From NCBI GenBank assembly GCA_028023455.1, contig JAQFVV010006246.1, positions 237,501-301,500 of the forward strand: DNA of 64,000 nucleotides, read 5' to 3'. Position numbers and translations under genes: made by a program. The notes below the pieces were generated by a model. The model was not told where the DNA came from and made no database searches. It saw only the letters and a list, made by a program, of their open reading frames with translations. This DNA comes from Epiperipatus broadwayi (lineage: Eukaryota > Onychophora > Udeonychophora > Euonychophora > Peripatidae). Positions 38,925 to 51,600 of the stretch are shown here, one piece after another; within the stretch, counting starts at the first letter, position 1; the number at the start of each line of letters is the position of its first letter.

Positions 38925-39568
38925 GGTTAAAATACTGACATATGGATAGAATTTTATCACTAACGTATAAGTAGGTGTTTGTTTAATGCTGGATTTGTTA
39001 GGTTTCAATGAAGAGTTTTAAAAAATTTACTCCAATGCTGCTTAATTTTATCAGCTAGTCTTTCAAAATTACTTTACACTTTCCTTTTATGGTTAAATCA
39101 TACATCATTTAAAGTGTGATTTGAACTGAGGGTTTTTTTATTTTCTTTTTATTGATGGTTAGGTGGACCAAACAATTAACCAGTAACGTGTCTCTATTTA
39201 GATGGCACATAAATTTATTTTTTAGCCTTCATCCTGCTCCTTTTTTGAGTCGTACTGGATTTTTTTAAGGTCTAACTAAATATTAGAGTATCCATCACTC
39301 TGTATGGATTGACTCTTCTATCTTCGTTAATGTCAGGATAACCCAATGCTTTTAAAGCATTAACCTGGGTATATCATCATCAACAAAAAAATATAAAAAT
39401 ATAATATCCCTTGTTATACTCTTTTTTTAATCACCTAGATATAAATATATATATTTCCCCTGATATTGATTTTATCTCTTACTATGCTTTAATTATCACT
39501 TCTAGTTATTATTCCAGCTGGGTTGTGCATTCTATAAGGCAACTGTATGTTCATGTGGAGATTCCAGG

Positions 39569-39871
39569 ATATGGTTTTAAGATATGGGCATTATATGTTT
39601 CTCGTACCTCTCCTCCAATATCAATCCAATATGCATTATGACCATATTGTTTTACTATTGTAAATGGTCCCTCATATTAATTGAAAAACTTATGGTACAT
39701 ATTATCTTACGGTTTACTTACATGTGGGGTTTTTATCAAGACTTTGTCCCCTACTTTAAAATTTTGATATACCTTTCCTTTTTATTTTTTCTTTAGTCAG
39801 CCATTTTCTTGAGCCTTTCATATGCTTGTAATTTTTCCTGTTCCACATTTATTTCTGTGGGATATACTGGT
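39569..39871 (-). pseudogene. Integrase C-terminal remnant (GPF module)
   Basis: Read on the minus strand, with stops and one frame change, it contains VGDKVLIKTPHVSK, then YEGPFTIVKQYGHNAYWI and ending ETYNAHILKPY. This is the pattern of the C-terminal domain (GPY/F module) of Ty3/gypsy integrases, which binds DNA or chromatin. The preceding segment (EQEKLQAYERLKKMAD) fits the helical linker before it. The catalytic DDE core is not recognisable upstream. It lies 0.66 kb before the 3' LTR, which is right for the end of pol. Confidence 0.7.
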
Positions 39872-40703
39872 ATAGGCATGAGTTGGTACACTCATTGATT
39901 GTTTTACATATGTATACTTTTATTTAAAAAAAAATATTATATTGGAGTCCATTGCATTCTAATGCTACTAAGTCAACTTATACCATATATTTGCTTTTAT
40001 TGACCATAAATAGTGGTTTAGTGGTAAAAAATTGTAGGTGCATCTATTTATGCCCTAATTGTTTTTAAACCTTCTTAAAAACAATATATTCTTCAAAATA
40101 ATATTTATATAAAAAGGTAACTAAATTAGCATTAACTTTCTAGTATTAAGTTTTTTTTTTTTTCATACAGTATATTATCTCACAATTAAAATTTGTATTC
40201 ATAAACTTTTGAGTTGTCTGGTGTACAAATTCCAAATTGCAATCTTTGAAGTCCATCCCTTTATTAGATTTTTATGCACTAGTATTTCTCTATGCCTAAT
40301 GAATGTAAAAGCATCTTCATATGTATTGCATAGTTTATGAAACTGGCAATCTGTTTGTTTAGTGATTTCTAATGTGGCATTCTCTACCATGTTAAAATTG
40401 TCTTGCCTATCTGGGCAATCATGTTGATAGTAGAGTGCACTTAAATGTCACAGCTAACATCTAAAATGTTCATAGCCTTTGTTATTATCAAAAATTCCTA
40501 AAGTAGTGTGGTTATTGTGGTGACTTATCATGGTAGCAGTCTTGTGTGTTAACAATACTATATTCTGATAGCTGCTATATAGTTCATCAGTATCTTGCCT
40601 GGACAATACTTTAATTATGCTTTCATAAAAATATGACTATGATGAAATGTTTTTAAATATATATCCAATTCATTTCCCATCTCATCATCTTTCATGTATT
40701 TTT
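39872..40703 (-). other. Unassigned internal part of the LTR element
   Basis: This lies between gag and the integrase remnant, where protease, reverse transcriptase and RNase H should be. Only about 0.8 kb remains instead of the usual 2 kb or more. A 63-codon minus-strand frame (40390-40199) has no recognised motif. It is probably a deletion scar with decayed sequence. Confidence 0.5.
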
Positions 40704-41657
40704 TCATGATACCTTTAAAATATAAGACTGTCTCACATATTGTGAATTTATTAAGTGGTTATCCTTAAGAATTTGAGAGCTTAGTTTTACTTGAGATGTG
40801 GCATTATAATCCATCTGTTCTTGTCTCAACTTCTGAGATTCATGATCTATCTTAAACTTTATATTATTTAAAGAGAGATTTGTTGAGTGATATGAACTCT
40901 CTATCTGACTTTGTGAATATAGATGACTTTTTTCTAATGTCGATATTGTGTTCATATGGTTAATTAGCTGGGTAGGCACTTGTGTAGCTGATATTGGAAT
41001 ATCTGTGATAAATTTGATAGGATCATCCCTTATCTCAGGTATTATCTGCTGTGAGAAACTGGGTTCTGGGTTGTGGTCCTTTAGTCCACTGATATTTTTA
41101 GCAATAATCTCCAGATCACTCTCTACTATATTTTCTAACCTTTGACTTATATCAGTATTGGTTACCATTTTTGTTTCAAAATTACTCATATAACTATCTA
41201 ACTTTGCTATTAATCTATTGTTATAACTATGTATCTTTGCTTTTAATCTATTGTTATAACTATCTATCTTTGCTTTTAATCTATTGTTATTAGTATCTAT
41301 CTTTGCTTCTAAGTTAAACATTCTATCATTTATTTCCATGATCATTTGGTCTTTCATCAATTGGAGCATTTGCATAATAGCTGTCTGCTCACCTAAAGTT
41401 AGTGCTATCTCAGCTTGAGGTTGTTGTCTGATTTTATTAATAGGAGTCTCTGGAGTTTGACTAACCAACTGGTTCTCTTCCTGCACCTGTGGTAAGTGTT
41501 CAGTTTCATTTATAGAATCCCCAGATGCTTGGCTATACAACACTTCTTCCTCAATAATAGTGGTAGTCATTTCTATTTCACTATCACTACTACTCTCTGA
41601 TTCTGGTAAATGCTTAAGATCCATATTTAATAAATATTTCTTACTTCTGGTTAACAT
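40704..41657 (-). CDS. gag: gag-like coiled-coil protein of the LTR retrotransposon
   Basis: 317 codons without interruption. It starts MLTRSKK, a common style of gypsy gag start, about 0.6 kb after the primer-binding site. Residues roughly 15-90 are acidic and polar. Residues 100-150 hold three or four repeats of an 11-residue pattern (like NNRLKAKIDSY) in a predicted coiled coil, and the rest is polar and helical. No CCHC knuckle was seen, so either the nucleocapsid part is missing or this family lacks it. The role, packaging element RNA into particles, is inferred from position. The open frame in an otherwise wrecked element suggests fairly recent activity or chance survival. A spumavirus-like or unrelated gag cannot be excluded. 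Confidence 0.6.
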   Translation of the reverse strand: MLTRSKKYLLNMDLKHLPESESSSDSEIEMTTTIIEEEVLYSQASGDSINETEHLPQVQEENQLVSQTPETPINKIRQQPQAEIALTLGEQTAIMQMLQLMKDQMIMEINDRMFNLEAKIDTNNNRLKAKIDSYNNRLKAKIHSYNNRLIAKLDSYMSNFETKMVTNTDISQRLENIVESDLEIIAKNISGLKDHNPEPSFSQQIIPEIRDDPIKFITDIPISATQVPTQLINHMNTISTLEKSHLYSQSQIESSYHSTNLSLNNIKFKIDHESQKLRQEQMDYNATSQVKLSSQILKDNHLINSQYVRQSYILKVS

Positions 41658-41710
41658 TAAAATTTTATTTATAAATTTAAAATATATTATTTGGTTTTAT
41701 AAATACAAGT

Positions 41711-41712
<2 letters not shown>

Positions 41713-41804
<92 letters not shown>
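41713..41804. repeat. (TA)n tract in the 5' leader of the LTR element
   Basis: An uninterrupted 92-bp AT dinucleotide run between the gag start and the primer-binding site. Confidence 0.98.
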
Positions 41805-41807
<3 letters not shown>

Positions 41808-42232
41808 ATCTTTTTGCCATTTGCATTTAGTTTAGATTTCCCTTATGTATGTAACTTTTATTTCCCATTTTTTCAAAAAAAACCTTATCTTTTATTTTTC
41901 CAGACGCATCTATTTTAACTATGATTTAATCAATGATTATTTATTTAATAGTTGGTCTCGGCTCATTTCATCATCTATATTCCTCAAATTGTACATACCA
42001 TTCTATATATAGTTTTCATTTAATATAATTATTTATAATAATAAAAAATATTACATACACTTTTCAAAGCTGTAATTATATGAAACAATTATGTGTTAGA
42101 TGTGTAAGTTTATAGGGGTTATATATATATATATATGCAAAAACGATTTAAGATAAAGATTTCAAACTAAAAAAATATATTTTTTTTTTATGAGTTCAAT
42201 AGTTGGATCTCTTTCGAGAATTGATATTCATG

Positions 42233-42250
42233 TCAAAACATTGGGCGCCA
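42233..42250 (-). other. Primer-binding site, tRNA-Lys type
   Basis: On the minus strand TGGCGCCCAATGT begins two bases after the 5' LTR end. TGGCGCCCAA complements the 3' end of animal tRNA-Lys, the primer of many gypsy-class elements. The match weakens after about 11-13 bases. Confidence 0.75.
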
Positions 42251-43277
42251 GAAGTAACGGGCTGGTGGATTCCAAAAGAGATAGGGGAGCACATCTTACT
42301 ATGGTCGGACTTTGGGTCTTCAGATAGGATGCAAGTGATTCCAATAGACTAGCTCTACTTATTTTTATTAATGTAGATACAATTTGGGTCAGTTCATCCA
42401 TTTCTCACCCCTTTCTAGCCATGTTATACCACAATATTCAAATTCAGGGAGTAATTTATTGAGCTCTCTTATCAGGGAAAGAGATCACACTAATAGTAGT
42501 TATTGCACCTCTATATAGGTGATAATTAATTACCAAAAAAATCAATTAACCATAAGATATATAAAAATATGTATGTGCAGTATAAGTATATATGTATTAA
42601 AAGTTATAATAAATGACTTAAATATGTATATGTATTTTCTCTATCATATTAATAATATTGATAAGTGTAAAACTAAATAAGATGATAATGTTTTTGATGG
42701 GTATATAAATAATGAAGAGTTATAAAGCTGATGGTGGATATGGAAATAATGATGAGTTAGAGACCAAATTAAAATAACAAATTATATAAACATTTATTGA
42801 TTAACAAAAAAAAAATATGAATAACAATTAAATCTGATACATCTAATTGATTTTGTCAAGGATGAATTTCTACAATATCGATATCTATAATGATATTAAT
42901 AAAAATAAAATCCTTGCCTTAAATCCAATGGTAGAAGTTCATGTACTTGACTAATTATTTACAACAATGAATAAGTAAAATTATAATATGTATATGTGAT
43001 TGTGATTTTAGTGACTAATTTAAAATATGTATACAAACATAACAAAAAAAATATTTATTGTCTAGATAAATCAATGGTTATAAATCATTGATTTATAAAA
43101 GCAATATAAAAATAAGCTTAATTAATAATAAAAAAATAAAACTCTATCATTGTGTTTTGCTTACTGTAAGATAATATTAAAATTTCTTACCTTCAATTTC
43201 CTATATGTTGTCAAAAGTCAGTCAGATTGGGAGGTCAAAACTAGTATTTTTTTTATTCTTTATACAATTAAAAATAG

Positions 43278-43280
<3 letters not shown>

Positions 43281-43370
<90 letters not shown>
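43281..43370. repeat. (TA)n tract at the nested LINE 5' junction
   Basis: A 90-bp pure TA run. In the other LTR the corresponding run is about 35 bp. Confidence 0.98.
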
Positions 43371-43372
<2 letters not shown>

Positions 43373-43663
43373 CTGCACAAAGGAGTTTGCTATTAACTGA
43401 AAGGAGACCCTTTGATTTTTCTTGGAGGCCTTAAAGGAACCAAGAAGGGCAAATTCCTAATGTCCACTCCATACGTTCTTGTCATTGCAGCTGTTATTAC
43501 TATGTGATTATTCATATAGTATACGAACATGGATGGGCTACTCACCAACACGCATTAGCCAGCATGGTGAGTTTATTGGCTTTTTAACCTCTGATTTTAA
43601 GAACAAGAAACACCATGTTTTTTCTTCTCAGTGCCTGATAAGGAAGAATGAATGTTTGTTTAA

Positions 43664-44873
43664 ATGATAAATATTTTTCCAATACATATATACAATTATG
43701 ACAGAAAAAATAAAGCATGGCCCTTATTCCCAGGAGGCTGTAAAGTCAACAACCAAGGCATCGGTTGGAGGCCGAAGGCAGAGGGTGCTAAGAATCCCCT
43801 GATTGTGGACCCAGGCTGCCATTTGATGACGACTTTTTATTTAGGTACTTACAACTGCAGATCACTTTCAAGTGAAGGAAGATTGCAAGAATTAGAAGAA
43901 GAATTGTCTTATATTAAATGGGACATTATTGGACTTTATGAAGTTAGAAGAAAAGGTGAAGAAACAATTGATTTAAAAAGTGGACATATACTCTATTATA
44001 AAGGCACAAATATTGGAAATACAAGTGGAGTAGGATTCATTATAAATAAAAAGTGGAAGAACAATATTGTGGAGATTGATGGTGTATCGGACAGAGTTGC
44101 AAGATTAGTTATACAACTTAATAGCAGATACCAAATGCAAATAATTCAGGTTTATGCCCCAACAAGTTCTCATAGTAATGAAGTAGTAGAAGATTTTTAT
44201 ATGGATGTACAAAAGGCTTTTGATCAGAGTAAACAACATTTTAAAATTGTTACGGGAGATTTTAATGCTAGAATTGGTAGACAAATGAAAGATGAAATTG
44301 CTGTAGGTAATTTTGGTTATGGTAATAGAAATGAGAGAGGACATAGACTTGTGGAGTTTGCAGAAAAAGAAAAATATTATGAATTAATTTTTTGTGAAAA
44401 ATGTTAAAAGGAAATGGACATGCAAGCATTCAAATGAAGGTTCAGCAGAATTGGATTATATTTTGACTAACAGGAAATACATATTTCAAGATTGTAATGT
44501 TCTTAATAAATTTAACACAGGAAGTGATCATCGATTAGTAAGGTGTAAGTTACGTGTTAATGTAAAACTAGAGAGACAAAAATTATTAAGAAAAACAATA
44601 TTTACAGTTGATATTCCTAATCTTCAGAAACATTCTAATGAATTTAAATTAGAACTTACAAATAGGTTTCAAGGGTTAGGAGATTTTGAACATGATTCAG
44701 ATTTGAATAAAATTAATATGAAAATAACTGATACACTTTTAAAAACTGCAACAAAGATAGCTGGTAGAAAAAAGCAGCAATTGGCTAATAAAATTTCTAA
44801 TGAGACTAGAGAATTTATGAAGAAAAGAAGGAATATGAAGACATACAAAAATGATGTATTTAAAGGAATTTAA
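43664..44873 (+). pseudogene. RTE-like endonuclease domain, frameshifted
   Basis: The first frame (43664-44407) holds LGTYNCRSL near the N-terminus, GLYEVRRKG (usually GLQE), SGVGFIINKKWK, VYAPTSSHS and TGDFNARIG, the ordered motifs of an APE-type nuclease. A frameshift near 44394-44407 moves into a second frame (to 44873) with the remaining motifs (LDYILTNRKYIF, GSDHRLVRCKLR) and the linker toward the reverse transcriptase. The catalytic SDH is present. Confidence 0.8.
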
Positions 44874-45069
44874 TATCTCGAATTTTGTAAAATGGTACGG
44901 AAAAGAGTTGAAAATGATATAAGAAAGTATAACTGTGAAATAGCAAGGAAAGCTGTAGAAGAAAATAAAAGTCTCAAGAATGTTAAACAACATTTTGGTA
45001 TTGGTAAGAAATTTATATCTGCAATAAGAAAAAAAAGATGGAATTATTACTAAAAAGAGAGATGACATC

Positions 45070-46638
45070 ATGAAATTGGTAGAAGATTTTTATCAAGAAT
45101 TATATAGTAATAAAGAACAAGTACCTCCTATATCTATTACATCTTCCGAATTGCCCAGAATTTTAAATGAAGAAGTAAGACATGCAATTAAATGTATGAA
45201 GAAAGGAAAGGCTCCAGGAAATTATGGAATTATAATTGATATATTAAAAGAAGCAGGTGAAGAAATAGAAACAATTTTAGCAAAGTTATATACCAAATGT
45301 CTAAATGATAAAGATGTACCAGAAGATTGGAAGAATGTAGTAATAATATTAATATTGATAAAGAAGATATTAGAAATTACAGACCTATCAGCCTTTTATC
45401 AGTTTAATATAAAATTTTTACCAAGATAATTACAACTCGTCTACAGAGCATTGGATTTCCACCAACCAAGAGAACAAGCTGGATTTAAAAGTGGTTTTAG
45501 TACAATAGATCATATCCAGGTATTAAGAGAAGTCATAGAAAGGACAAATGAATATGAGTTGTCATTATGGTTTGGATTTGTACATTATGAAAAGGCATTT
45601 GATTCTATACACATTTCTTCAGTGATTAAAGCATTGGATCATCAAGGTATAGATTCTTTATATTGTCATATTTGAAAGAATATTTATAAAAATGCAACAG
45701 CAACAATTAGATTACATAATGATACTGGAAAAATCAATATTGAGAAAGGTGTAAGACAAGGTGACTCCATATCTCCAAAACTTTTTACATCAGTGCTGCA
45801 AGAAGTATTTTGTGGATTAAAATGGGAAACTAAAGGAATGAAAGTAAATGGAGAGTATTTAAGTCATTTAGATTTTGCAGATGATGTAGTTGTTTTTGCA
45901 AATAATGCTTCAGAGCTGCAGGAAATGTTGCAGGAGTTAGCAGATGAAAGTAGAAAAGTAGGAATAAAGATAAATGTTAAAAAGACTAAAGTAATGTTTA
46001 ATCGATTTGCTCACAATATGAAAATAAAGATTGATTATGAAGAATTAGAAGAAGTTAACAGTTACACATATCTTGGTCAGATTATTAATACAGGTGGAAA
46101 CATAATGGAGGAAATTAATAATAGAATTAAACTTGGTTGGAGTGCTTTTGGTAGAAATAACTTGATACTAAAAGGAAATATGCCTATGTGTTTGAAAAGA
46201 ATGGTTTTTAACAAATGTGTTTTACCAGTTCTTACTTATGGATCTGAGACTTGGACACTTAATAGAAGAGCAATACAGAGACTTCAGACCACTCAAAGGA
46301 GTATGGAGAGATGTATGTTGGGAGTAACAAAAAGAGATTGAAAACACAATGCATGGGTAAGACAACAAACATATGTTACTGACCTTATTGAAAAAATTAA
46401 AAGATTGAAATGGAGTTGGGCTGGACATATTGCTAAAAGAAATGATAATAGATGGACATTTGAAATTTTAAACTGGATTCCAAGAGATTGTAAAAGACCC
46501 AGAAAGAGACCACATGTGAGATGGATGGATGAAATAAGAAAATGTGCAAGGGTGTTGTGGAAAAGAGAAGCTAAAGATCGGAGAAGATGGATTAAACTTG
46601 GAGAGACCTCCATCCTGCAGTGGATTGATAATGGTTGA
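45070..46638 (+). pseudogene. RTE-like reverse transcriptase, several stops
   Basis: Pieces in one main frame: the KKGKAPG motif near 45.2 kb, EQAGFKSGFSTIDHIQ near 45.47 kb, a motif A variant (FVHYEKAFDSI, normally containing a catalytic Asp that reads His/Tyr here), VRQGDSISPKLF near 45.75 kb and FADD at 45874-45885, followed by GIKINVKKTKVM and LGQIINTGG. The C-terminal region has VLTYGSETWTL, WAGHIAKR and RPRKRPHVRW, characteristic of this LINE group. Stops near 45430 and 45673 and at 46339-46341 break it. It is not functional. Confidence 0.85.
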
Positions 46639-46745
46639 TGATATATATATATATATATATAAATCTAAGATTCCCCCCTTATTTTTATAATGGTTGATGA
46701 TATATATATATATATATATAAATCTAAGATTCCCCCCTTATTTTT
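46628..46745. repeat. 59-bp tandem duplication over the LINE 3' junction
   Basis: ATAATGGTTGATG, a TA run and AAATCTAAGATTCCCCCC occur at 46628 and again at 46687. The duplicated unit joins the LINE 3' end to LTR sequence, so it formed at or after insertion. Confidence 0.85.
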
Positions 46746-47983
46746 CTCATACATAATTTCTCCAAAATTATAACACATAAGCTTCCAATTGTAGAAAACG
46801 AAATTAATACATAAAATTTACAATAGACAAAATAATAAAAACAAAATCACAATTTTTATCCCATTTTGTTAATTAAAGTCCGATGAGTCTGCTGGAAACA
46901 GTTTATTTGCTAAATAAATTCCTATGAATGGAGATGAAGTTCTGCTCCCATGAAGAATAGAAATTTCTTGTCTGGGGCAAAAAATAATAATGTTCTCCAA
47001 TTATCCTGTCTTGGATTTGGTTAGGCATTTTATTGAAAGCAAAGATGGTTTTCAAGTTTCTTCTAAATGGGCAGGTAAAATCTTTACCTTTTCATGGCTT
47101 TATTGATGACGTATTATTCCCTATGGTATAAACTTTTCAGTAAGCAATCATGATATAAAAATAATATATATTTATTGATTCATTTGCTTCTCAAGATTTC
47201 AATGATGATATTATTATATATCAAAACAATTAATTATTGAATATTACTGTAACACGTACATTTAATTAAAATTGTCTAAGTAGCAAATAATTAAATTTTT
47301 ACTTTCAAATTAGTTCTTCCATTTCAAATGATTGCTTCAAAAAATTCAGCTTTCAATCATTTTGATTAATATTAAAAAAATATATATATTTAAATTTGAA
47401 CATTCACATCCATTTTGTATTCAAATTCATTTTTAAGCAGAAAAAAAAGTTCTATCATCGAATGCAGAAGACAGTATATCAATTAATACTGCATTGTAGG
47501 TCGCGTGAAGTTTTTTTAAGCATTTTAACCTTGTAATTTCCTATTGTTTAACAGACATAATATAAATAAATGGGATTATAAATAAAAATAATAATTTATA
47601 AATATTTTAAATTTCATTTCTACAAATGGTTGCTATGTGTTTAGATTTTAATTCAGTCATTGTTTTTATTTATTTTTATTTTTTTAAGTTTATGTGTAAG
47701 TTTTTTGGTACAGTTCTCGCCACTTAGTAACATATAACACCTTTTATTCCAGTACTAGTGTACCTATCTGTTCATTTTTTCTTTTCCTAGTAATTTAATA
47801 GTTTTTATTACTTCTTTTAAAAATAAAAAGATCTTTATGTAAATGTATGTGTTGGAAAGAAAAAATGTTTATATGATATTTTGCTTGGCAATTTATTGGT
47901 TAAGTGAATATGTCTATGTGGCTCCAATTGGTAGAGTGTCTTAAATAATTGGATGGTGTATCAGGTTGTCTCTCATCACTACA

Positions 47984-48615
<632 letters not shown>

Positions 48616-48628
48616 TATACATTCGACC

Positions 48629-51600
48629 TGTAATTATGCATCTTCACTTCCAGATAATATATGATATGAAATAAAACAGGTTCTAGCTCAGTTAATAATT
48701 AATAAATAAAATATTCAGCATTAAAATTAAAATATTTTACTAGCTCAAATTTAAAAATTCGAATAAGGTTCAATTTATAAAAATATATTAAATAAATATG
48801 TAATATTTTCATGAGACTTGAAGTGAAAATACAGGTGACAAGATAGATTACATTGAGCCAATATCCCACAGAATACTCCTCAATGACATAAGAACACTAT
48901 CCCCCTTTATTACTATTTTAAATAACAAACTCATAGTATTCTTATGACTTTAATAACTACTACTCACTAGGATTAAACTGATAATTAAATTTTAATCTTC
49001 TATTTAATAATCTAGCTCAATAAAATAATCTCAGGTTCATAAAGTTTATTCTAAGTTAATTTAAAAATACGGTAGTAAAATATGAGAAAAGATCTTATGT
49101 CATAATCTACTACACTTAAACTAATAATAATAATAAATAACAATAATAATATTCTTCATTGTTTAATTACTACTGTGTATCTTTTCTTTTTACTATAATT
49201 TTATTACCATAATAAAATAATGAAATAATATAATATGATCTTATATCTTCATGTAATGATATAATAAATACGTGGTAGCATTTTAATTATCTGACAAACA
49301 AAATATGTGTGGGAAATGATAGCATATAATTTAATATAATATTGTGATAACTGATTTATGACCAATAAAATAATGTAAGATTATGATTATTTAATTATAA
49401 TGAATACCAATAAAATATTTAAAATTCTTAAAATAATTCTCTATTTATCTTTTGTGCAAAATTATATATTTGTTTTGATTATTATGCATATATCGTGATT
49501 TCATGCAGCGATGTGGAGAAATAAATAGCTCGGACACAAAATTTTTGAAATAACAAAATTTAACAACGTTTATTACTAACAACAAATAAATAAACAATTT
49601 ATTTACACTATTTACAGTGGATATCCTTAATTTTTTTACTTTACAGTTTGATCTACCGGGTTATAAAAAAAAAAAATTATATTTTAATTACATCTTTATT
49701 TAGATTTAGGACAAAATTTAAAAAAAAAATGTTACTATTTGGTTTCTCATTATGGTTAACTTATTACAAATAAATTTATCTACTTTATTAGCAACAGCAT
49801 TGTATCCTTAATATTATTAAACTATCTTATTTTTAAAAAAAATTCATACTTAGAAAACATTCTATAGTAAACAAAATTTTATAATGAGTATGGATTTCTC
49901 AAAATATTAAAAATTTTTATCTTGCAAAGTCAAAGATGTTACACAAAATATTATCCAAAAATTCAGTACTACATTTTAGTGTTTATCACACAATGTTTAC
50001 TAATCAAAATATATTCTTATTTAAGCCTTACTTTAGTATGATATAAGTGTAATCATTAATATATTTCTGTTAATCAATAAACAAAAATATACTATGCATA
50101 TTGTTTACATAATTTACATTGTAATATTGTATTTAAAAAAAATATGCAATACTTATTTTTCTCTTAAATAAATAATACTAAAGCTTTTAAATTATTATCA
50201 CTTTAAAGAAAATATCTTTGTTTAGATACCCTATTTAAAAAATTATATTTCATTTCCGAAATAAAATTCAAAATATATTTGATGATTCTTTTCTTTCCTT
50301 AGGATACTTTGGATCTTCAATTTTAAGTTATAATATTCTGCTCCTTATAAGCAAATAAACTAATCTTATCCAAAAACGATAGAATAACCTTAGTTCTAAA
50401 TTATTTATCATTTCTTTTAAAATATCTTACTAAACGATGCAGTTACATGAAATAAAGATAGCAGAAACAGATGCATAGGATTAAGGAAGAAAGCTTGAGT
50501 ATTACTCTTAACATATCTCAAAATCATGGTACAGTGCGAAGAGGTATGACATTTACCTGCCTAATATCCTCTAATACAGGGACGATGATAAAGCTATTTC
50601 TTCAGCTTTATTACAACATCAAATATTTAAAGAAATATAAACACTGTCCAAATAAAATGTGTATCAGTCATAGGGCTTTGTTAACTATGCTGATATTCAC
50701 ATAAAGACTAAATATTATTTCCATTCCTTATAACATCCTATTTCTTAAAACATCATCTTGGTTTCCTGTTCTCTATGTACTTCCAAGCCACTATCTCAAC
50801 ATTATTTCTCAAGATTTTCCACATCTTACATCGATAAATAACTATCTGCATTTACAAAAACAATAAACAAAATTCATTAATAGTGAAACAATCTTACTAT
50901 CCCATAAGAAAAGTTGTTTACTTCATTGCTCTGTATGTTTAATCATATATGATCTGCTTAGACAATATTTGAATATCCCATAACATGAAAATTTTAAAAG
51001 AATCACATAATTATTTGTTATGTTGGATTATATCACTAATAAAAAAAAATTGTCGTATGCATATTTTCAAATCAATCCTATCTCATAATGTTTTTTAAAA
51101 TGTTGTATGAAATGCGGTACATATAAGTAAAAAACTTTTACACTTCATTCTTCCAATTTATGGATGATCTAAAGAAAACAAAAAAAATATACATTATAAA
51201 TTATCAATAGCTATTATTATTACCAATAACCTTTATCTAGTCATCATGTTCAGTAGGCTTCATTTGGCCATTTGAGCATTGCAGATATAAAAAAAAATTC
51301 ACACCCATACACTTTATATTAAAATATTTTTAGCTAAATTATTAGATTGTTATATTATAAAATTTTAATATTAATAAATTAATGTTTTTATGTTTTTTCT
51401 AATCTTATATAAAAAATTTAGATTTAAACTAGGTTAACAAAATAAAAGGAATCAAAACTATAATTACATATTTTCTTGTCGATAGTTCCTGATAAGTCCA
51501 AAATGCTTATTATTTTCTCTAGAGTTTTTAAAAAATGTTCTTATCCAAGCACATTAAAGTTTAAAATAAGAATAATTAATAATCCATTTAGTAAAATTTA

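Larger units (their letters stand above)
43371..46640 (+). mobile_element. RTE-like LINE nested in the 5' LTR
   Basis: About 3.27 kb, the usual full length for RTE-clade elements. It starts GGCTGCACAAAGGAG directly after the TA run and ends GATAATGGTTGATG directly before another, so the target was the TA tract of the LTR. It encodes an APE endonuclease and a reverse transcriptase of the RTE / 'craniofacial development protein 2-like' type common in invertebrate genomes. The reading frame is broken in several places. The nesting shows it arrived after the LTR element. Confidence 0.85.
36401..47983 (-). mobile_element. Minus-strand LTR retrotransposon (Ty3/gypsy-like), internally deleted
   Basis: Two direct repeats of about 2.3-2.5 kb (36401-38907 and 42253-47983, the latter enlarged by a nested LINE) surround a 3.3-kb internal region. 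On the minus strand the order is 5' LTR, two spacer bases, a primer-binding site beginning TGGCGCCCAA, gag, an integrase C-terminal remnant, a purine-rich tract and the 3' LTR. The LTRs start TGTAGTGATGAG and end GTTACA (GTTACT in the 5' copy). Both outer flanks are AT repeats, compatible with an ATAT target duplication but not proof. Protease, reverse transcriptase and RNase H are not recognisable, so this copy cannot move by itself. Confidence 0.8.
42253..47983 (-). repeat. 5' LTR of the LTR retrotransposon, split by a nested LINE
   Basis: 42253-43280 and about 46662-47983 together correspond to 36401-38907. The interruption lies in the central TA tract. Without the nested LINE and TA tracts the LTR is roughly 2.35 kb, which equals the other LTR minus its 166-bp duplication. 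It starts (minus strand) TGTAGTGATGAGAGACAACC and ends GTTACT before the primer-binding site. Confidence 0.85.

Noticed and set aside
41560-41835. Long Ile-Tyr repeat frames over TA tracts (also near 43.2, 48.5, 9.3 and 17.1 kb)
   Set aside because: They are mere translations of (TA)n microsatellites.
36401-47983. Reading 36.4-38.9 kb and 42.3-48.0 kb as a segmental duplication
   Set aside because: The TG/CA-type ends, the adjoining primer-binding site, gag and integrase tail in order explain them as LTRs.
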